A stretch of 64,000 bases of DNA, from NCBI RefSeq assembly GCF_024347215.1, contig NZ_AP025282.1, forward strand, positions 1,612,001 through 1,676,000, in the 5' to 3' direction. The DNA comes from Aliamphritea ceti. Lineage in GTDB: Bacteria > Pseudomonadota > Gammaproteobacteria > Pseudomonadales > Balneatricaceae. Shown here piece after piece: positions 36,207 through 44,742 of this stretch (the first letter of the stretch is position 1; every line of letters begins with the position of its first letter). Both the position numbers and the translations under genes were made by a program. The notes below the pieces were generated by a model. It searched no databases. It was not told the origin of the DNA and saw nothing but the letters and a program-made list of their open reading frames with translations.

Positions 36207-37412
36207 ATGGGCGCACTTTCACATATCCGGGTACTGGATCTTAGCCGTATTCTGGCGGGTCCCTGGGCGGGGCAGACACTGGCGGATTATGGTGCTGAAG
36301 TAATTAAAGTTGAGCGTCCTGAAAGTGGTGATGACACTCGTCGCTGGGGACCTCCTTTTGTAAAAGATGCTGAAGGTAACCCGGGTGATGCTGCCTATTA
36401 TCACAGTGCTAACCGGGGCAAAAAATCAGTCGCCATTGATATCACCACAGAAGATGGCCAGGCGCTGGTACGCAAACTGGCCGCGGAAGTGGATGTGATT
36501 ATCGAGAATTACAAAGTGGGTGGCTTGAGCAAATACGGCTTGGACTATGACAGTCTGAAAGCGGTTAACCCGCGACTGGTATATTGCTCGATTACCGGTT
36601 TTGGTCAGGACGGTCCTTACAAACATCGTGCCGGTTACGACTTCATGATTCAGGCAATGGGAGGCCTGATGAGCATCACCGGTGAGCCTGAAGGTCAGCC
36701 TGTGAAGGTTGGCGTAGCGCTGGCGGATGTTATGACCGGCTTATATGCAGTCACCGCTATTCAGGCTGCGTTATTGCACCGGGAACAGTCAGGTGAAGGT
36801 CAGCATATTGATATGTCCTTACTGGACGTTCAGGTGGCTGCTTTGGCGAATCAGGCAATGAATTTTCTGGTCGCAGAAGAGGCCCCGCCAAGGCTGGGGA
36901 ATGCGCATCCGAATATAGTGCCTTACGAAGCCTTTGCGACAGCAGATGGCCATATCATTCTGGCGGTTGGTAATGACAAACAGTTCCGGGCGTTTTGTGA
37001 ACTGGCTGGTGCAGCTGATCTTGCCGAGAATCCTGCGTTTGCCACTAACCCGCAGCGGGTAGCGAACCGTACCGATCTGATTCCGTTAATCAAACATCTG
37101 ATGCAGCAACATAGCAGTGACTGGTGGCTAACTCAGTTGGAAGGTTGCGGCGTACCTTGCGGGCCGATTAATACACTGGATCAGGTATTTACTGATCCGC
37201 AGGTGCAACACCGCAAAATGCAGCTGAACTTACAACACCCGGAGATAGGTACTGTGCCTGGTGTGGCGAATCCGGTTAAGTTTTCCGGAACACCTGTTGA
37301 ATATGGATCGGCATCACCTTTGCTGGGCGAGCACAGTAATGAAGTGCTGGAAGGGCTGGGGCTGGATGCTGCAGAGATCGTTAAGTTACGTCAGGACCGG
37401 GTTATCAGTTAA
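36207..37412 (+). CDS. Class III CoA-transferase (CaiB/BaiF family), probably glutarate-specific
   Basis: 401 residues. N-terminal VLDLSRILAGPWAGQTLADY, then RGKKSVAIDI, ENYKVGGLSKYGLDY and catalytic Asp174 in VGVALADVMTG; C-terminal GVPCGPINTLDQVF. Class III transferases swap CoA between organic acids via an Asp anhydride. Linkage to gcdH points to succinyl-CoA:glutarate CoA-transferase; this is context inference. AGGAGG lies before the ATG, and a strong terminator ends the two-gene operon. Confidence 0.9.
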   Translation: MGALSHIRVLDLSRILAGPWAGQTLADYGAEVIKVERPESGDDTRRWGPPFVKDAEGNPGDAAYYHSANRGKKSVAIDITTEDGQALVRKLAAEVDVIIENYKVGGLSKYGLDYDSLKAVNPRLVYCSITGFGQDGPYKHRAGYDFMIQAMGGLMSITGEPEGQPVKVGVALADVMTGLYAVTAIQAALLHREQSGEGQHIDMSLLDVQVAALANQAMNFLVAEEAPPRLGNAHPNIVPYEAFATADGHIILAVGNDKQFRAFCELAGAADLAENPAFATNPQRVANRTDLIPLIKHLMQQHSSDWWLTQLEGCGVPCGPINTLDQVFTDPQVQHRKMQLNLQHPEIGTVPGVANPVKFSGTPVEYGSASPLLGEHSNEVLEGLGLDAAEIVKLRQDRVIS

Positions 37413-37436
37413 CGCTGCTACCGGGTAATGAATATT

Positions 37437-37463
37437 AAAAACCGCCCGCTGGCGGTTTTTTTA
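37437..37463 (+). terminator. Rho-independent terminator of gcdH-CoA transferase operon
   Basis: AAAAACCGCC-CGCT-GGCGGTTTTTTT; a strong GC stem with a T7 run, 25 bp after the stop codon. Confidence 0.93.
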
Positions 37464-37470
37464 TACCCAT

Positions 37471-37526
37471 AGATTTATGGCTATAGATTTAAAAATAGAG
37501 ATTTATAAATACAGATTTATACATAG
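37471..37526. repeat. 14-bp AT-rich tandem repeat (4 copies)
   Basis: AGATTTA recurs at 37471, 37485, 37499 and 37513, an exact 14-bp period with drifting bases in between. It follows the terminator directly and precedes the semialdehyde dehydrogenase at 37603. No coding or CRISPR features: units are far too short and there are no spacers. Confidence 0.65.
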
Positions 37527-37602
37527 AAGCCTTTGCATGAGGCGCGGGATCACACTAGTGATGTGCACGTGCAAAGACCACACATAGAATTCAGGAGACA
37601 AC

Positions 37603-39066
37603 ATGTTGAATTTACAGGATGCGGATCTGTTCCGTCAGCAAGCATATATTAATGGTCAGTGGCTGGATGCGGATGAGGCGAAAATTAACACTGTGGTGAA
37701 TCCGGCCAATGGTGAGCAGCTGGCAACTGTTCCTGATATGGGCGCTGCAGAAACTCAGCGGGCGATTGAGGCTGCAAATTGTGCCTTGCCTTTGTGGAAA
37801 GCAAAAACCGCTAAAGAGCGGGCCGTCATTCTGCGTAAGTGGTACGAACTGATTGTTGCTGCAAAGGATGATCTGGCATTACTAATGACTGCTGAACAGG
37901 GCAAGCCACTGGCAGAAACCGGTGGTGAGGTCATGTACGGCGCATCATTCATTGAGTGGTTTGCAGAAGAAGGTAAGCGTACTTACGGTGATGTTATTCC
38001 AACCCACGCAGCAGATAAGCGAATTCTGGTCACTAAAGAGCCGATTGGTGTGGTTGCTGCCATTACGCCCTGGAACTTCCCTAATGCCATGATAACCCGT
38101 AAGGCCGCACCTGCGCTGGCTGCCGGCTGTACTATGGTGCTGAAGCCAGCGGAAGATACGCCGTTATCTGCTCTGGCGCTGATGGTATTAGCAGAACGTG
38201 CCGGGATTCCTGCAGGAGTGCTGAACGTCGTGACAACTAAGCGCCCGGTTGAGGTAGGTAAAACACTGACTGATAGCCCTGTGATACGTAAGTTATCTTT
38301 TACCGGTTCAACGGCAGTGGGTAAGCAACTGATGCGTCAATGTGCTGATACTGTTAAGAAAATGTCGCTGGAACTGGGTGGTAATGCACCTCTGATCATC
38401 TTTGATGATGCCGATCTGGATAAGGCCGTACAGGGAGCAATTGCTTCTAAATTCCGTAATGCCGGTCAGACCTGTGTGTGTGCTAACCGTGTATTGGTAC
38501 AGAGCGGAGTGTATGAAGAGTTTGCTGCACTATATGCGGTAGAAGTAGCAAAGCTGCAGACCGGTAACTGTCTGGAGGGTAATTTCCAGCAAGGGCCGAT
38601 GATTAATGGTCAGGCGGTAGAGAAAGTCACCGGTATGCTTAATGATGCGGTGGAAAAAGGTGCCCGAGTTCTCTGTGGTGGTCAGCCCCATGCATTGGGC
38701 GGTAACTTCTTTGAGCCTACTGTGCTGGCAGATGTAACACCGCAAATGCGGGTAGCAAAAGAAGAAATTTTTGGCCCGATTGCACCGTTGTTCCGGTTTG
38801 AAACAGAAGCGGAAGCGATTCAGATGGCTAATGATACTGAGTATGGTCTGGCGGCGTACTTCTTCAGCCGTGATCTGGGCCGGGTATTCCGTGTATCGGA
38901 AGGTCTTGAATACGGCATGGTGGCAGTGAACGAAGGTATTCTTTCTACTGAGGTTGCGCCTTTCGGCGGGGTAAAAGAATCCGGTGTTGGTCGTGAAGGC
39001 TCTAAGTACGGCATCGAAGATTATCTGGAAATCAAATACACCCTGCTGGGCGGTATCCACGACTAG
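37603..39066 (+). CDS. gabD: NAD(P)-dependent succinate/glutarate-semialdehyde dehydrogenase
   Basis: 487 residues, paralogous to the gene at 548. Same landmarks: ITPWNFPNAM, FTGSTAVGK (233-241), catalytic Glu257 in LELGGNAP and Cys291 in GQTCVCANR. Its position after glutaryl-CoA dehydrogenase and the CoA-transferase suggests the glutarate-semialdehyde step (DavD-like) of lysine or 5-aminovalerate catabolism, though succinate semialdehyde is equally possible. AGGAGA before the ATG; its own terminator follows. Confidence 0.88.
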   Translation: MLNLQDADLFRQQAYINGQWLDADEAKINTVVNPANGEQLATVPDMGAAETQRAIEAANCALPLWKAKTAKERAVILRKWYELIVAAKDDLALLMTAEQGKPLAETGGEVMYGASFIEWFAEEGKRTYGDVIPTHAADKRILVTKEPIGVVAAITPWNFPNAMITRKAAPALAAGCTMVLKPAEDTPLSALALMVLAERAGIPAGVLNVVTTKRPVEVGKTLTDSPVIRKLSFTGSTAVGKQLMRQCADTVKKMSLELGGNAPLIIFDDADLDKAVQGAIASKFRNAGQTCVCANRVLVQSGVYEEFAALYAVEVAKLQTGNCLEGNFQQGPMINGQAVEKVTGMLNDAVEKGARVLCGGQPHALGGNFFEPTVLADVTPQMRVAKEEIFGPIAPLFRFETEAEAIQMANDTEYGLAAYFFSRDLGRVFRVSEGLEYGMVAVNEGILSTEVAPFGGVKESGVGREGSKYGIEDYLEIKYTLLGGIHD

Positions 39067-39113
39067 TTTTAAGACAAAGCTAAACCCTTTTTCTTTAAGC
39101 TTCTTTTCATAAG

Positions 39114-39149
39114 CCGCTTATCTGTATTTTGCAGATAAGCGGTTTTTTT
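39114..39149 (+). terminator. Rho-independent terminator after second semialdehyde dehydrogenase
   Basis: 11-bp stem CCGCTTATCTG / CAGATAAGCGG, 7-nt loop, T7 run. Confidence 0.93.
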
Positions 39150-39248
39150 ATGTGTAGTGATTTTTTAACTCTTAATCCTGATGTCTTGCTTATTTAATTG
39201 TTAACTTAGATATTAAGTGTATTAAACAACGTTTTAAGGTGTTTCTGA

Positions 39249-39785
39249 GTGGCTCAGACATTAAGTATCAGAGAAATTAAAAATAGCGAATACGCACTTC
39301 TTGGCGATTTGACTGTTACTGTGTATTCGAAACTCGATGGCTTTCCCAGTCCGACAGAACAGCCTGATTACTATGTGACGCTGAGTAACATCGGTAGTCT
39401 GAACGAACAGCTTTATACGCAGGTACTGGTGGCAGAAAATTCAGAGAATGAAATAGTAGGTGGCGTTGTTTATTACAGCGATATGTCCGCATATGGTTCC
39501 GGGGGAATTGCAACGCAGGAGCAGGAGGCTTCTGGAATCCGTTTACTATCAGTGCATCCTGAATCTGCGGGGATGGGAGTAGGAAGTGCACTTACCAATG
39601 AATGTATCAGACGGGCTAAGGAAAGTGGCAATAAGCAGGTGATTTTACATACGACACAGGTGATGGATATTGCCTGGAGGTTATATGAAAAAACCGGTTT
39701 TAAGCGCTCGCCTGATCTGGACTTTTCTCAGCAAGGTTTTCCGGTGTATGGCTTCCGGCTGATGTTGAATAACGAAAAGCACTAA
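39249..39785 (+). CDS. GNAT-family N-acetyltransferase
   Basis: 178 residues from GTG. GNAT core: VGGVVYYSDMSAYG, then GIRLLSVHPESAGMGVGSALTNECI with acetyl-CoA loop SAGMGVG, then VILHTTQVMDIAWRLYEKTGF. Small-molecule or protein acetylation, target unknown. It is alone, with 60 bp to the next small gene and no evident shared function. Confidence 0.85.
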   Translation: MAQTLSIREIKNSEYALLGDLTVTVYSKLDGFPSPTEQPDYYVTLSNIGSLNEQLYTQVLVAENSENEIVGGVVYYSDMSAYGSGGIATQEQEASGIRLLSVHPESAGMGVGSALTNECIRRAKESGNKQVILHTTQVMDIAWRLYEKTGFKRSPDLDFSQQGFPVYGFRLMLNNEKH

Positions 39786-39844
39786 GCATTTTGTGAATAG
39801 TTGTTGTTAATAGCTCATGATGAAAAAGGATTTTTATTCTACAT

Positions 39845-40171
39845 ATGACTCCTGAACAAAAAGTAGCAAGACTGAAGCGGTTAGTGTCTGCAGCACGAAG
39901 TTTTGTTGCGGGTCAGCAAGGTATAACCACGGGAGTCAATCATATACTGGCTTGCCTTTATAATCTTGGTGACGAATGGGTGGAAAAGTATCCTGTTTTT
40001 AGTGACTTTAGACAGGCTATTCCTGCAGAGCTTCCTATAGGTTCGGAACGGCTTCTTTGGAATCTTGAAAGGATAATTGAGCTGGACCCTATTTTGGCGA
40101 AAATTGAGCAGGAATATCGTGCGAAGCTTATGAATGAGTGTTGTGGGTTAATAGGAAAGTATTCTGAGTAG
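39845..40171 (+). CDS. Hypothetical protein, 108 residues
   Basis: Not recognised with confidence. A soluble, mostly helical protein: helix VARLKRLVSAARSFVAGQQG, ITTGVNHILACLYNLGDEW, EKYPVFSDFRQAIPAELPIG and a long acidic helix around LLWNLERIIELDPILAKIEQ. The pattern with W..YPVF..F..AIP resembles small orphan or immunity-like proteins, but no function is assigned. The ATG has no good Shine-Dalgarno, so the start is uncertain. No membrane or signal segment. Confidence 0.6.
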   Translation: MTPEQKVARLKRLVSAARSFVAGQQGITTGVNHILACLYNLGDEWVEKYPVFSDFRQAIPAELPIGSERLLWNLERIIELDPILAKIEQEYRAKLMNECCGLIGKYSE

Positions 40172-40284
40172 GCTCCGTGCTGCTTATTTATAAATGGTTA
40201 GCTCATTCATTATTACCTTTCTGGGAATCACTCTGTTGATTACCTGTCAGAAGATCATATACAGCCGGTTAAGAGGCGATGATT

Positions 40285-40800
40285 ATGAAGTATGTGTTGT
40301 TATTGACGACAGTGCTTATGCTGTCGGCCTGTGCGAGTTTGAATAAACAGCAATGTCTGGATGGCCAGTGGCAGGACATTGGTTATGCAGATGCCATGAA
40401 AGGGGCGACTGTTAATCGGTATGATGAGCACCGGGATGCCTGTTTTGAACATGGAATTAGTCCTGACTACGAAGCTTACAGTGCCGGCCATAAAGCTGGT
40501 GTGCCTGATTTTTGCACAGCTGAGTCCGGCTTTATAGCGGCCCGTAAAGGCTATAAGTACCAGGGATTTTGCATCGATCATAACGAGTCAGCTTTTTTGG
40601 ACGGTTACCGCGAAGGGCAGGATATTTACTGGATTGAACGACAGATAGGCACAGCCCGGCAGTTTCTTTACAGTGCTGATATGGACTACAGCCTAGGTGG
40701 TGGTTTTAGTGAAGCCTATTACGAACGTAAAATAGAGCGTTTGGAACTGAGACGGGATGAGATGTTAGACCGAAGCCGCTATTACCGTTCGGCAAAGTAA
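40285..40800 (+). CDS. DUF2799 family lipoprotein
   Basis: 171 residues from the ATG at 40285 (AAGAGG nine bases before; another ATG at 40279 is closer to it). Lipoprotein signal peptide MKYVLLLTTVLMLSACASL with lipobox LSAC. The mature part carries the DUF2799 pattern: C-x(5)-W-x(2)-IGYADAMKG, DEHRDACFEHGISPDYEAYSAGHKAG, FC...GYKYQGFC. Predicted outer-membrane or periplasmic lipoprotein of unknown role, common in gammaproteobacteria. Confidence 0.85.
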   Translation: MKYVLLLTTVLMLSACASLNKQQCLDGQWQDIGYADAMKGATVNRYDEHRDACFEHGISPDYEAYSAGHKAGVPDFCTAESGFIAARKGYKYQGFCIDHNESAFLDGYREGQDIYWIERQIGTARQFLYSADMDYSLGGGFSEAYYERKIERLELRRDEMLDRSRYYRSAK

Positions 40801-40805
40801 GTCGA

Positions 40806-40859
40806 GCTATACATACAAAAAGCTATACAGAAAAAGTGCTATAAAGATAAAGAGTTATA
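40806..40859. repeat. 16-bp AT-rich tandem repeat (4 copies)
   Basis: GCTATA recurs at 40806, 40822 and 40838, and GTTATA at 40854: an exact 16-bp period. The array fills the gap between the lipoprotein stop codon and the methyltransferase start, and the last unit provides its ribosome site (TAAGGA). Confidence 0.65.
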
Positions 40860-40876
40860 AGGAAATCCACCCAGTG

Positions 40877-41530
40877 ATGAATGAGGAAGCGGCTGAAGCT
40901 CGCTGGCAAAAATACTATGCGCAGGTCAGTGCGCAGCCGCACCGTAAACTGACGGCTATGGCGGTAAAAGCATTACTATTGAAAGACAAGGCGTTAAAAG
41001 ATCAGGAATTAAAAACTCAGGAAACAGAGCTACCGAAAACTGTTCTGGATTGTGGTTGTGGTACCGGCAGTGATATTGCTTATATGCTGGAGCAGGGGTT
41101 TCAGGTACATGGCTTTGATGTACGAGAAGAGCCTCTGAATGTTTGTCGGCAGCGCTTTGCCGGTGCATCTGGGTTGAGTCTTTCTCAGGCGAGTTTTGCT
41201 GATTTTCAATATTCCCCGACAAGTTTGATTGTTGCCAACTCGAGTTTGTTTTTCTGTCCTCAGCCTGTTTTTGCCGATGTATGGCAAAAGATATTGGCTG
41301 CGTTACCTGTCGGTGGAATCTTTAGTGGTGATTTACTGGGTGTAGAGGATAGCTGGGTAAATAGCCCTGATCATGATGTATCCGCGTTTATGCCGTCTCA
41401 GGTAGATGCACTTTTTGACGGATTTGAAATTATCTATCGTCATGAACGGAATGATTTGGGACAGACGGCCCTTGGGCGAAGTAAGCACTGGCATATGCAT
41501 ACACTGATTGCCCGGAAACTGGCTGATTAA
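40877..41530 (+). CDS. Class I SAM-dependent methyltransferase
   Basis: 217 residues from the ATG at 40877 (a GTG directly before it is an alternative). Motif I VLDCGCGTGSDIAYML binds SAM, the acidic loop is VHGFDVREEPL, and post-motifs include FADFQY and FFCPQPVFADVWQKILAALPVGGIFSGDLLG. The HGHD-like substrate clues of specific families are absent, so the target is unknown. TAAGGA ribosome site. Its last codons form the first unit of an 18-bp repeat. Confidence 0.85.
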   Translation: MNEEAAEARWQKYYAQVSAQPHRKLTAMAVKALLLKDKALKDQELKTQETELPKTVLDCGCGTGSDIAYMLEQGFQVHGFDVREEPLNVCRQRFAGASGLSLSQASFADFQYSPTSLIVANSSLFFCPQPVFADVWQKILAALPVGGIFSGDLLGVEDSWVNSPDHDVSAFMPSQVDALFDGFEIIYRHERNDLGQTALGRSKHWHMHTLIARKLAD

Positions 41531-41566
41531 CTCCTGTCAGTTGATTAATCCCTGTCTGTTGATTAA
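41525..41566. repeat. 18-bp tandem repeat bridging two convergent stop codons
   Basis: GATTAA recurs at 41525, 41543 and 41561 with intervening CTCCTGTCAGTT and TCCCTGTCTGTT: an 18-bp period, 2.3 copies. The first GATTAA is the end of the methyltransferase (GAT TAA stop) and the third overlaps the end of the convergent phosphodiesterase gene. Confidence 0.6.
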
Positions 41567-42342
41567 AACCAGGCAATTCGCGTTGCTGTTATTTCTGCAC
41601 CGTTGATATCTATGATCCGATAGCCTTGCCGGTTGATGTCCAGTTGATGAGAGGCCCAAAAATCTTCGTGGTCAACATTGTCTTCTATCTGGGCATGATG
41701 AGCATAGGCAAAAGTTGAAGGACAGGTGAGTACCCGTATGCCGTTGACTGACTGGTCACTGTCGTTATGGGTGTGCCCTGCGATGACTGCCTGAACATTG
41801 GGCGCTTCAGAGAGCATATGTAGCAAGTCTTCAGGCTGGTGTAGCTGGCAACCGGAAGAGGGGCAAACTTTACCGGGTGTGTGGTGAAGGGCGACAAGTA
41901 CAGGGGCCTGTCCTGCATTCTCTAAGCCCTGCTCAAGCAGCAGTAACTGATTGTTATCTAACTGACCAAACTCTTCTCCTGGCACTTGAGAGTCCAGTAG
42001 TAACAGATGCCAGCCATTGAGTTCGATGTGTTGCTGGTACTTAATGATGGGGGATGTGGCGAAGACACTGGCCATGTTTGCAGGCAAATCGTGATTCCCC
42101 GATAAAACATATACCGGGCAATTCAGTGCTTCCATCAATTTGGCGAATCGCAGGTAGCTCGTCTCAGATCCGTCTTCAGTAATATCTCCGGTGACAATGA
42201 TCAGATCAGCAGCTGGCTCAAGGTTTTGTATATCAGTTATTGCTCTTTCCAGGGAGTTAGCTGTATCGACACCGTAGAGATCCTGGTTCGGGTAGGCTGT
42301 CAGATGGATATCACTGATCTGAATGATGCGTCGCTGTGTCAT
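41563..42342 (-). CDS. cpdA: Metallophosphoesterase, CpdA-like 3',5'-cyclic AMP phosphodiesterase
   Basis: 259 residues. Calcineurin-type motifs in order: QISDIHLT (8-15), VTGDITEDGS, LSGNHDLP, ALHHTP and the final AGHTHNDS. Length and the N-terminal pattern match E. coli CpdA (Icc), which hydrolyses cAMP. A phosphodiesterase on another cyclic nucleotide or phospho-substrate remains possible. Monocistronic, convergent with the methyltransferase. Confidence 0.82.
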   Translation of the reverse strand: MTQRRIIQISDIHLTAYPNQDLYGVDTANSLERAITDIQNLEPAADLIIVTGDITEDGSETSYLRFAKLMEALNCPVYVLSGNHDLPANMASVFATSPIIKYQQHIELNGWHLLLLDSQVPGEEFGQLDNNQLLLLEQGLENAGQAPVLVALHHTPGKVCPSSGCQLHQPEDLLHMLSEAPNVQAVIAGHTHNDSDQSVNGIRVLTCPSTFAYAHHAQIEDNVDHEDFWASHQLDINRQGYRIIDINGAEITATRIAWF

Positions 42343-42449
42343 AGCAGTATTGTCCCTTCCTGGTCAGTAGCGCTTATCTGATGTGTCTGGTTATTCAGTA
42401 TTTGCTTACGGCGCTTGCCAGGTTTTAACCGTAGCAAAACGACAACAGT

Positions 42450-42758
42450 CTAACGTTTTAACTCTATTTCGATAAACACAAATTCGTGTTCGTTAGCGTT
42501 AACAACGTTGTGTTCTATTCCGGCAGGACGGTAATAGGATTCTCCGGCGGTTAGTTCGGAAAATTGTTCGCTTTCCTGTTTTCCGTTTTTTGTTTCCAGT
42601 AATAATCTGCCGCTGGTTTGTGGCACGACGATATAAGCCATTGAATGTTTGTGCCAGCCGGTTTCAGCGAATGGTGCAAAGCGCCACTCTGTGACAACAA
42701 CATCCTGATTATCAATTTGTATCTGGCTTTGAGCCTTAATTCTGTCGCTTTGTTGCAT
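42450..42758 (-). CDS. Small cupin-domain protein
   Basis: 102 residues, one cupin barrel. Metal ligands are seen in ETGWHKHSMAYIVV (two His) and the second motif YYRPAGIEHNVVN (His); a conserved Glu may be lacking. Could be a small sensor or a dioxygenase-like enzyme; no specific assignment. GAGGGGCAGG upstream gives a good ribosome site. No linked pathway genes. Confidence 0.78.
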   Translation of the reverse strand: MQQSDRIKAQSQIQIDNQDVVVTEWRFAPFAETGWHKHSMAYIVVPQTSGRLLLETKNGKQESEQFSELTAGESYYRPAGIEHNVVNANEHEFVFIEIELKR

Positions 42759-42879
42759 AACCTGCCCCTCAACTGTCCGTTGTTTTAGTCAGGCTTTCAG
42801 CTTACGCCTGTTTAAAAACTGAACAGTAGGGCCACGTTTCTGTGGTTTGATAGTACCAGAGGGAGAGGGTGCCTGAAGT

Positions 42880-43377
42880 TTATTGGATAGGCAGTTTCAT
42901 TTTATAGCCGCCAGTAACCTCAAAGCCCTGATTGCTGTAAAAGTCGACGGTACGCTGGAATTCAGCAACTGGAGGCGTACATAGTTCGAGTCTTTTCCAT
43001 GCCTGACTTTTGGCGTATTTCTTTGCCTCATGTAGCAGAGCTTCACCGACTTTCTGGCTGCGATGTTCTGGCAGTACGTAAAATTCCTGAATAATACCGA
43101 AGCTGCCTTCTGCATAGAGTGCAAAGCTTTCACACAATGCCAGAAAACCAATAATCTGCTTATCTTGCCAGGCGGCCAGAACCTGATAACGCTGTTCCTC
43201 AAGCAAGCGTTTGCAGAGGGCGGTTGTACCAGGCAAGTCGACATCGAAATGCTGAATGCCGGTTCGCTCAATGATTTCATTGGTAAGGCATATCGCTAAG
43301 GCAGCAATTTCAGTGGCGCTTTTTGAGCCAACTTTTTTTATGTTAACTGTTTTTGAGTCTAGAACGGTGATATTCAC
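42880..43377 (-). CDS. GNAT-family N-acetyltransferase
   Basis: 165 residues. GNAT core: IIGFLALCESFALYAEGSFGIIQEFYVLPEHRSQKVGEALLHEA with acetyl-CoA loop HRSQKVG (a Q-x-x-K variant of the usual Q/R-x-x-G-x-G/A), then RLELCTPPVAEFQRTVDFYSNQGFEV. Substrate unknown. Separated from the polyamine-binding protein gene by a terminator, so it is an independent unit. Confidence 0.82.
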   Translation of the reverse strand: MNITVLDSKTVNIKKVGSKSATEIAALAICLTNEIIERTGIQHFDVDLPGTTALCKRLLEEQRYQVLAAWQDKQIIGFLALCESFALYAEGSFGIIQEFYVLPEHRSQKVGEALLHEAKKYAKSQAWKRLELCTPPVAEFQRTVDFYSNQGFEVTGGYKMKLPIQ

Positions 43378-43444
43378 TGTGGCTTCTATGTGACAGATTG
43401 AATGTTAGGCAGGCTCTAAGCGTAACGGTTTTTACGGTGGATGC

Positions 43445-43479
43445 AAAAAAGCCCCTGGGGAAATCCGCAGAGGCTTTTT
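43445..43479 (-). terminator. Terminator downstream of the potF-like gene
   Basis: Read on the minus strand: AAAAAGCCTCTG, a ~10-nt loop, CAGGGGCTTTTTT; the T6 run follows the stem 45 bp after the potF-like stop codon. Confidence 0.88.
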
Positions 43480-43523
43480 GATCTACTTAACCTTAGTGCA
43501 CTAAGTTCAGCTTAATTTAGAGC

Positions 43524-44645
43524 TTAGCGACCGGTTTTAATGTCAGACCAGGTGCGGTTCTGTACTTTTGCTACCTTTGGAGGTGTCTGAGTACCCAGGA
43601 ACAGACGTTCACGCACTTCTATTGTTGGGTAAATATTTGGGTTACCGGTAATTTCCGGATCAACCAGTTCGTTAGCTGCAGCGTTAGGGTTTGCGTAAGC
43701 CACGTATTCAGTGATTGGTGCAATTACATCCGGACGCATAACGAAGTCGATAAATTTGTGCGCGTTTGCAGCATTCTTTGCATCAGCTGGAATCATCATC
43801 ATATCGAACCAGATTTCAGCACCTTCTTTAGGAATAGTGTATTCAATGTTTACACCGTTTTCAGCTTCAATGGCGCGGTACTGTGCCTGGAAAACATCAC
43901 CGGAGAAACCGATAGCAACACAGATGTCGCCGTTAGCCAGATCGTTGATGTACTGCGAAGAATGGAACTGACGTACGTATGGACGGATGCTCTTCAACAG
44001 TTTTGCAGCTTCTGCGTCTGTTTTATAGTCGCTACGCTTGTTGCTGTTAGGGTCTTTACCCAGGTAGTTCAGTACCAGTGGCATAACTTCGTTAGGGGAG
44101 TCGAGAATAGTGACACCACAGTCAGCCAGTTTTTCGATGTTTTCTTTCTTGAAGATAAGATCCAGGCTGTTTACCGGGGCGTCTTCACCCAGTGCAGCTT
44201 TTACCATATCGACGTTGTAACCAATGCCGGTGGTTCCCCACAGGTATGGCAGACCGTATTTGTTACCCGGATCAGCGCTGGCTAATGTTTCCAGCAGTGA
44301 AGAGTCTAAATTTTCAAAGTTAGGTAGCTGGTTGCGGTCCATTGGCTGGAAAATGCCAGCGGCAATTTGCAAACGCATGAAGGTGGAGCTTGGTACAACC
44401 AGATCGTATCCTGAGTTACCTGCCAGCAGTTTAGCTTCCAGTGTTTCGTTACTGTCGTAAACGTCGTAGGTCACCTTAATACCGGTTTCAGCTTCGAAGC
44501 GTTCAATAGTGTCTTCGGCAATATAATCAGACCAGTTATAGAAGTTCAGAACTTCTTCCGCCTGGGCAGACATAGTCATGCCGGATAAGCCGATCGCCAT
44601 TGATGACGCGATAAGTTTTAATCGGGATGGTAAAGCTGTTTTCAT
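43524..44645 (-). CDS. potF: Polyamine ABC transporter periplasmic substrate-binding protein (PotF/SpuD-like)
   Basis: 373 residues from MKTALPSRLKL (GAGGCAG precedes; a GTG 15 bases upstream is less likely). Signal peptide ending MSAQAEE. The mature start VLNFYNWSDYIAEDTIERFEAETGI and LLAGNSGYDLVVPSSTFM are diagnostic for putrescine/spermidine binding proteins. No permease or ATPase gene is adjacent, so the transporter core lies elsewhere. It sits 97 bp downstream of puuA in the same direction, in line with putrescine uptake and degradation. Confidence 0.92.
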   Translation of the reverse strand: MKTALPSRLKLIASSMAIGLSGMTMSAQAEEVLNFYNWSDYIAEDTIERFEAETGIKVTYDVYDSNETLEAKLLAGNSGYDLVVPSSTFMRLQIAAGIFQPMDRNQLPNFENLDSSLLETLASADPGNKYGLPYLWGTTGIGYNVDMVKAALGEDAPVNSLDLIFKKENIEKLADCGVTILDSPNEVMPLVLNYLGKDPNSNKRSDYKTDAEAAKLLKSIRPYVRQFHSSQYINDLANGDICVAIGFSGDVFQAQYRAIEAENGVNIEYTIPKEGAEIWFDMMMIPADAKNAANAHKFIDFVMRPDVIAPITEYVAYANPNAAANELVDPEITGNPNIYPTIEVRERLFLGTQTPPKVAKVQNRTWSDIKTGR

Positions 44646-44742
44646 TATTTTCTGCCTCACGTTTTGGTGCCTGCGAATGACGCTGGCCAGTAGTTAGTGC
44701 CGCAGGGTATGGCTGCGGCACGGTTTTATTACATCTGGTTGT

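Noticed and set aside
37471..37526. Possible CRISPR array
   Set aside because: Units of 14 bp are contiguous with no spacers and no cas genes occur nearby.
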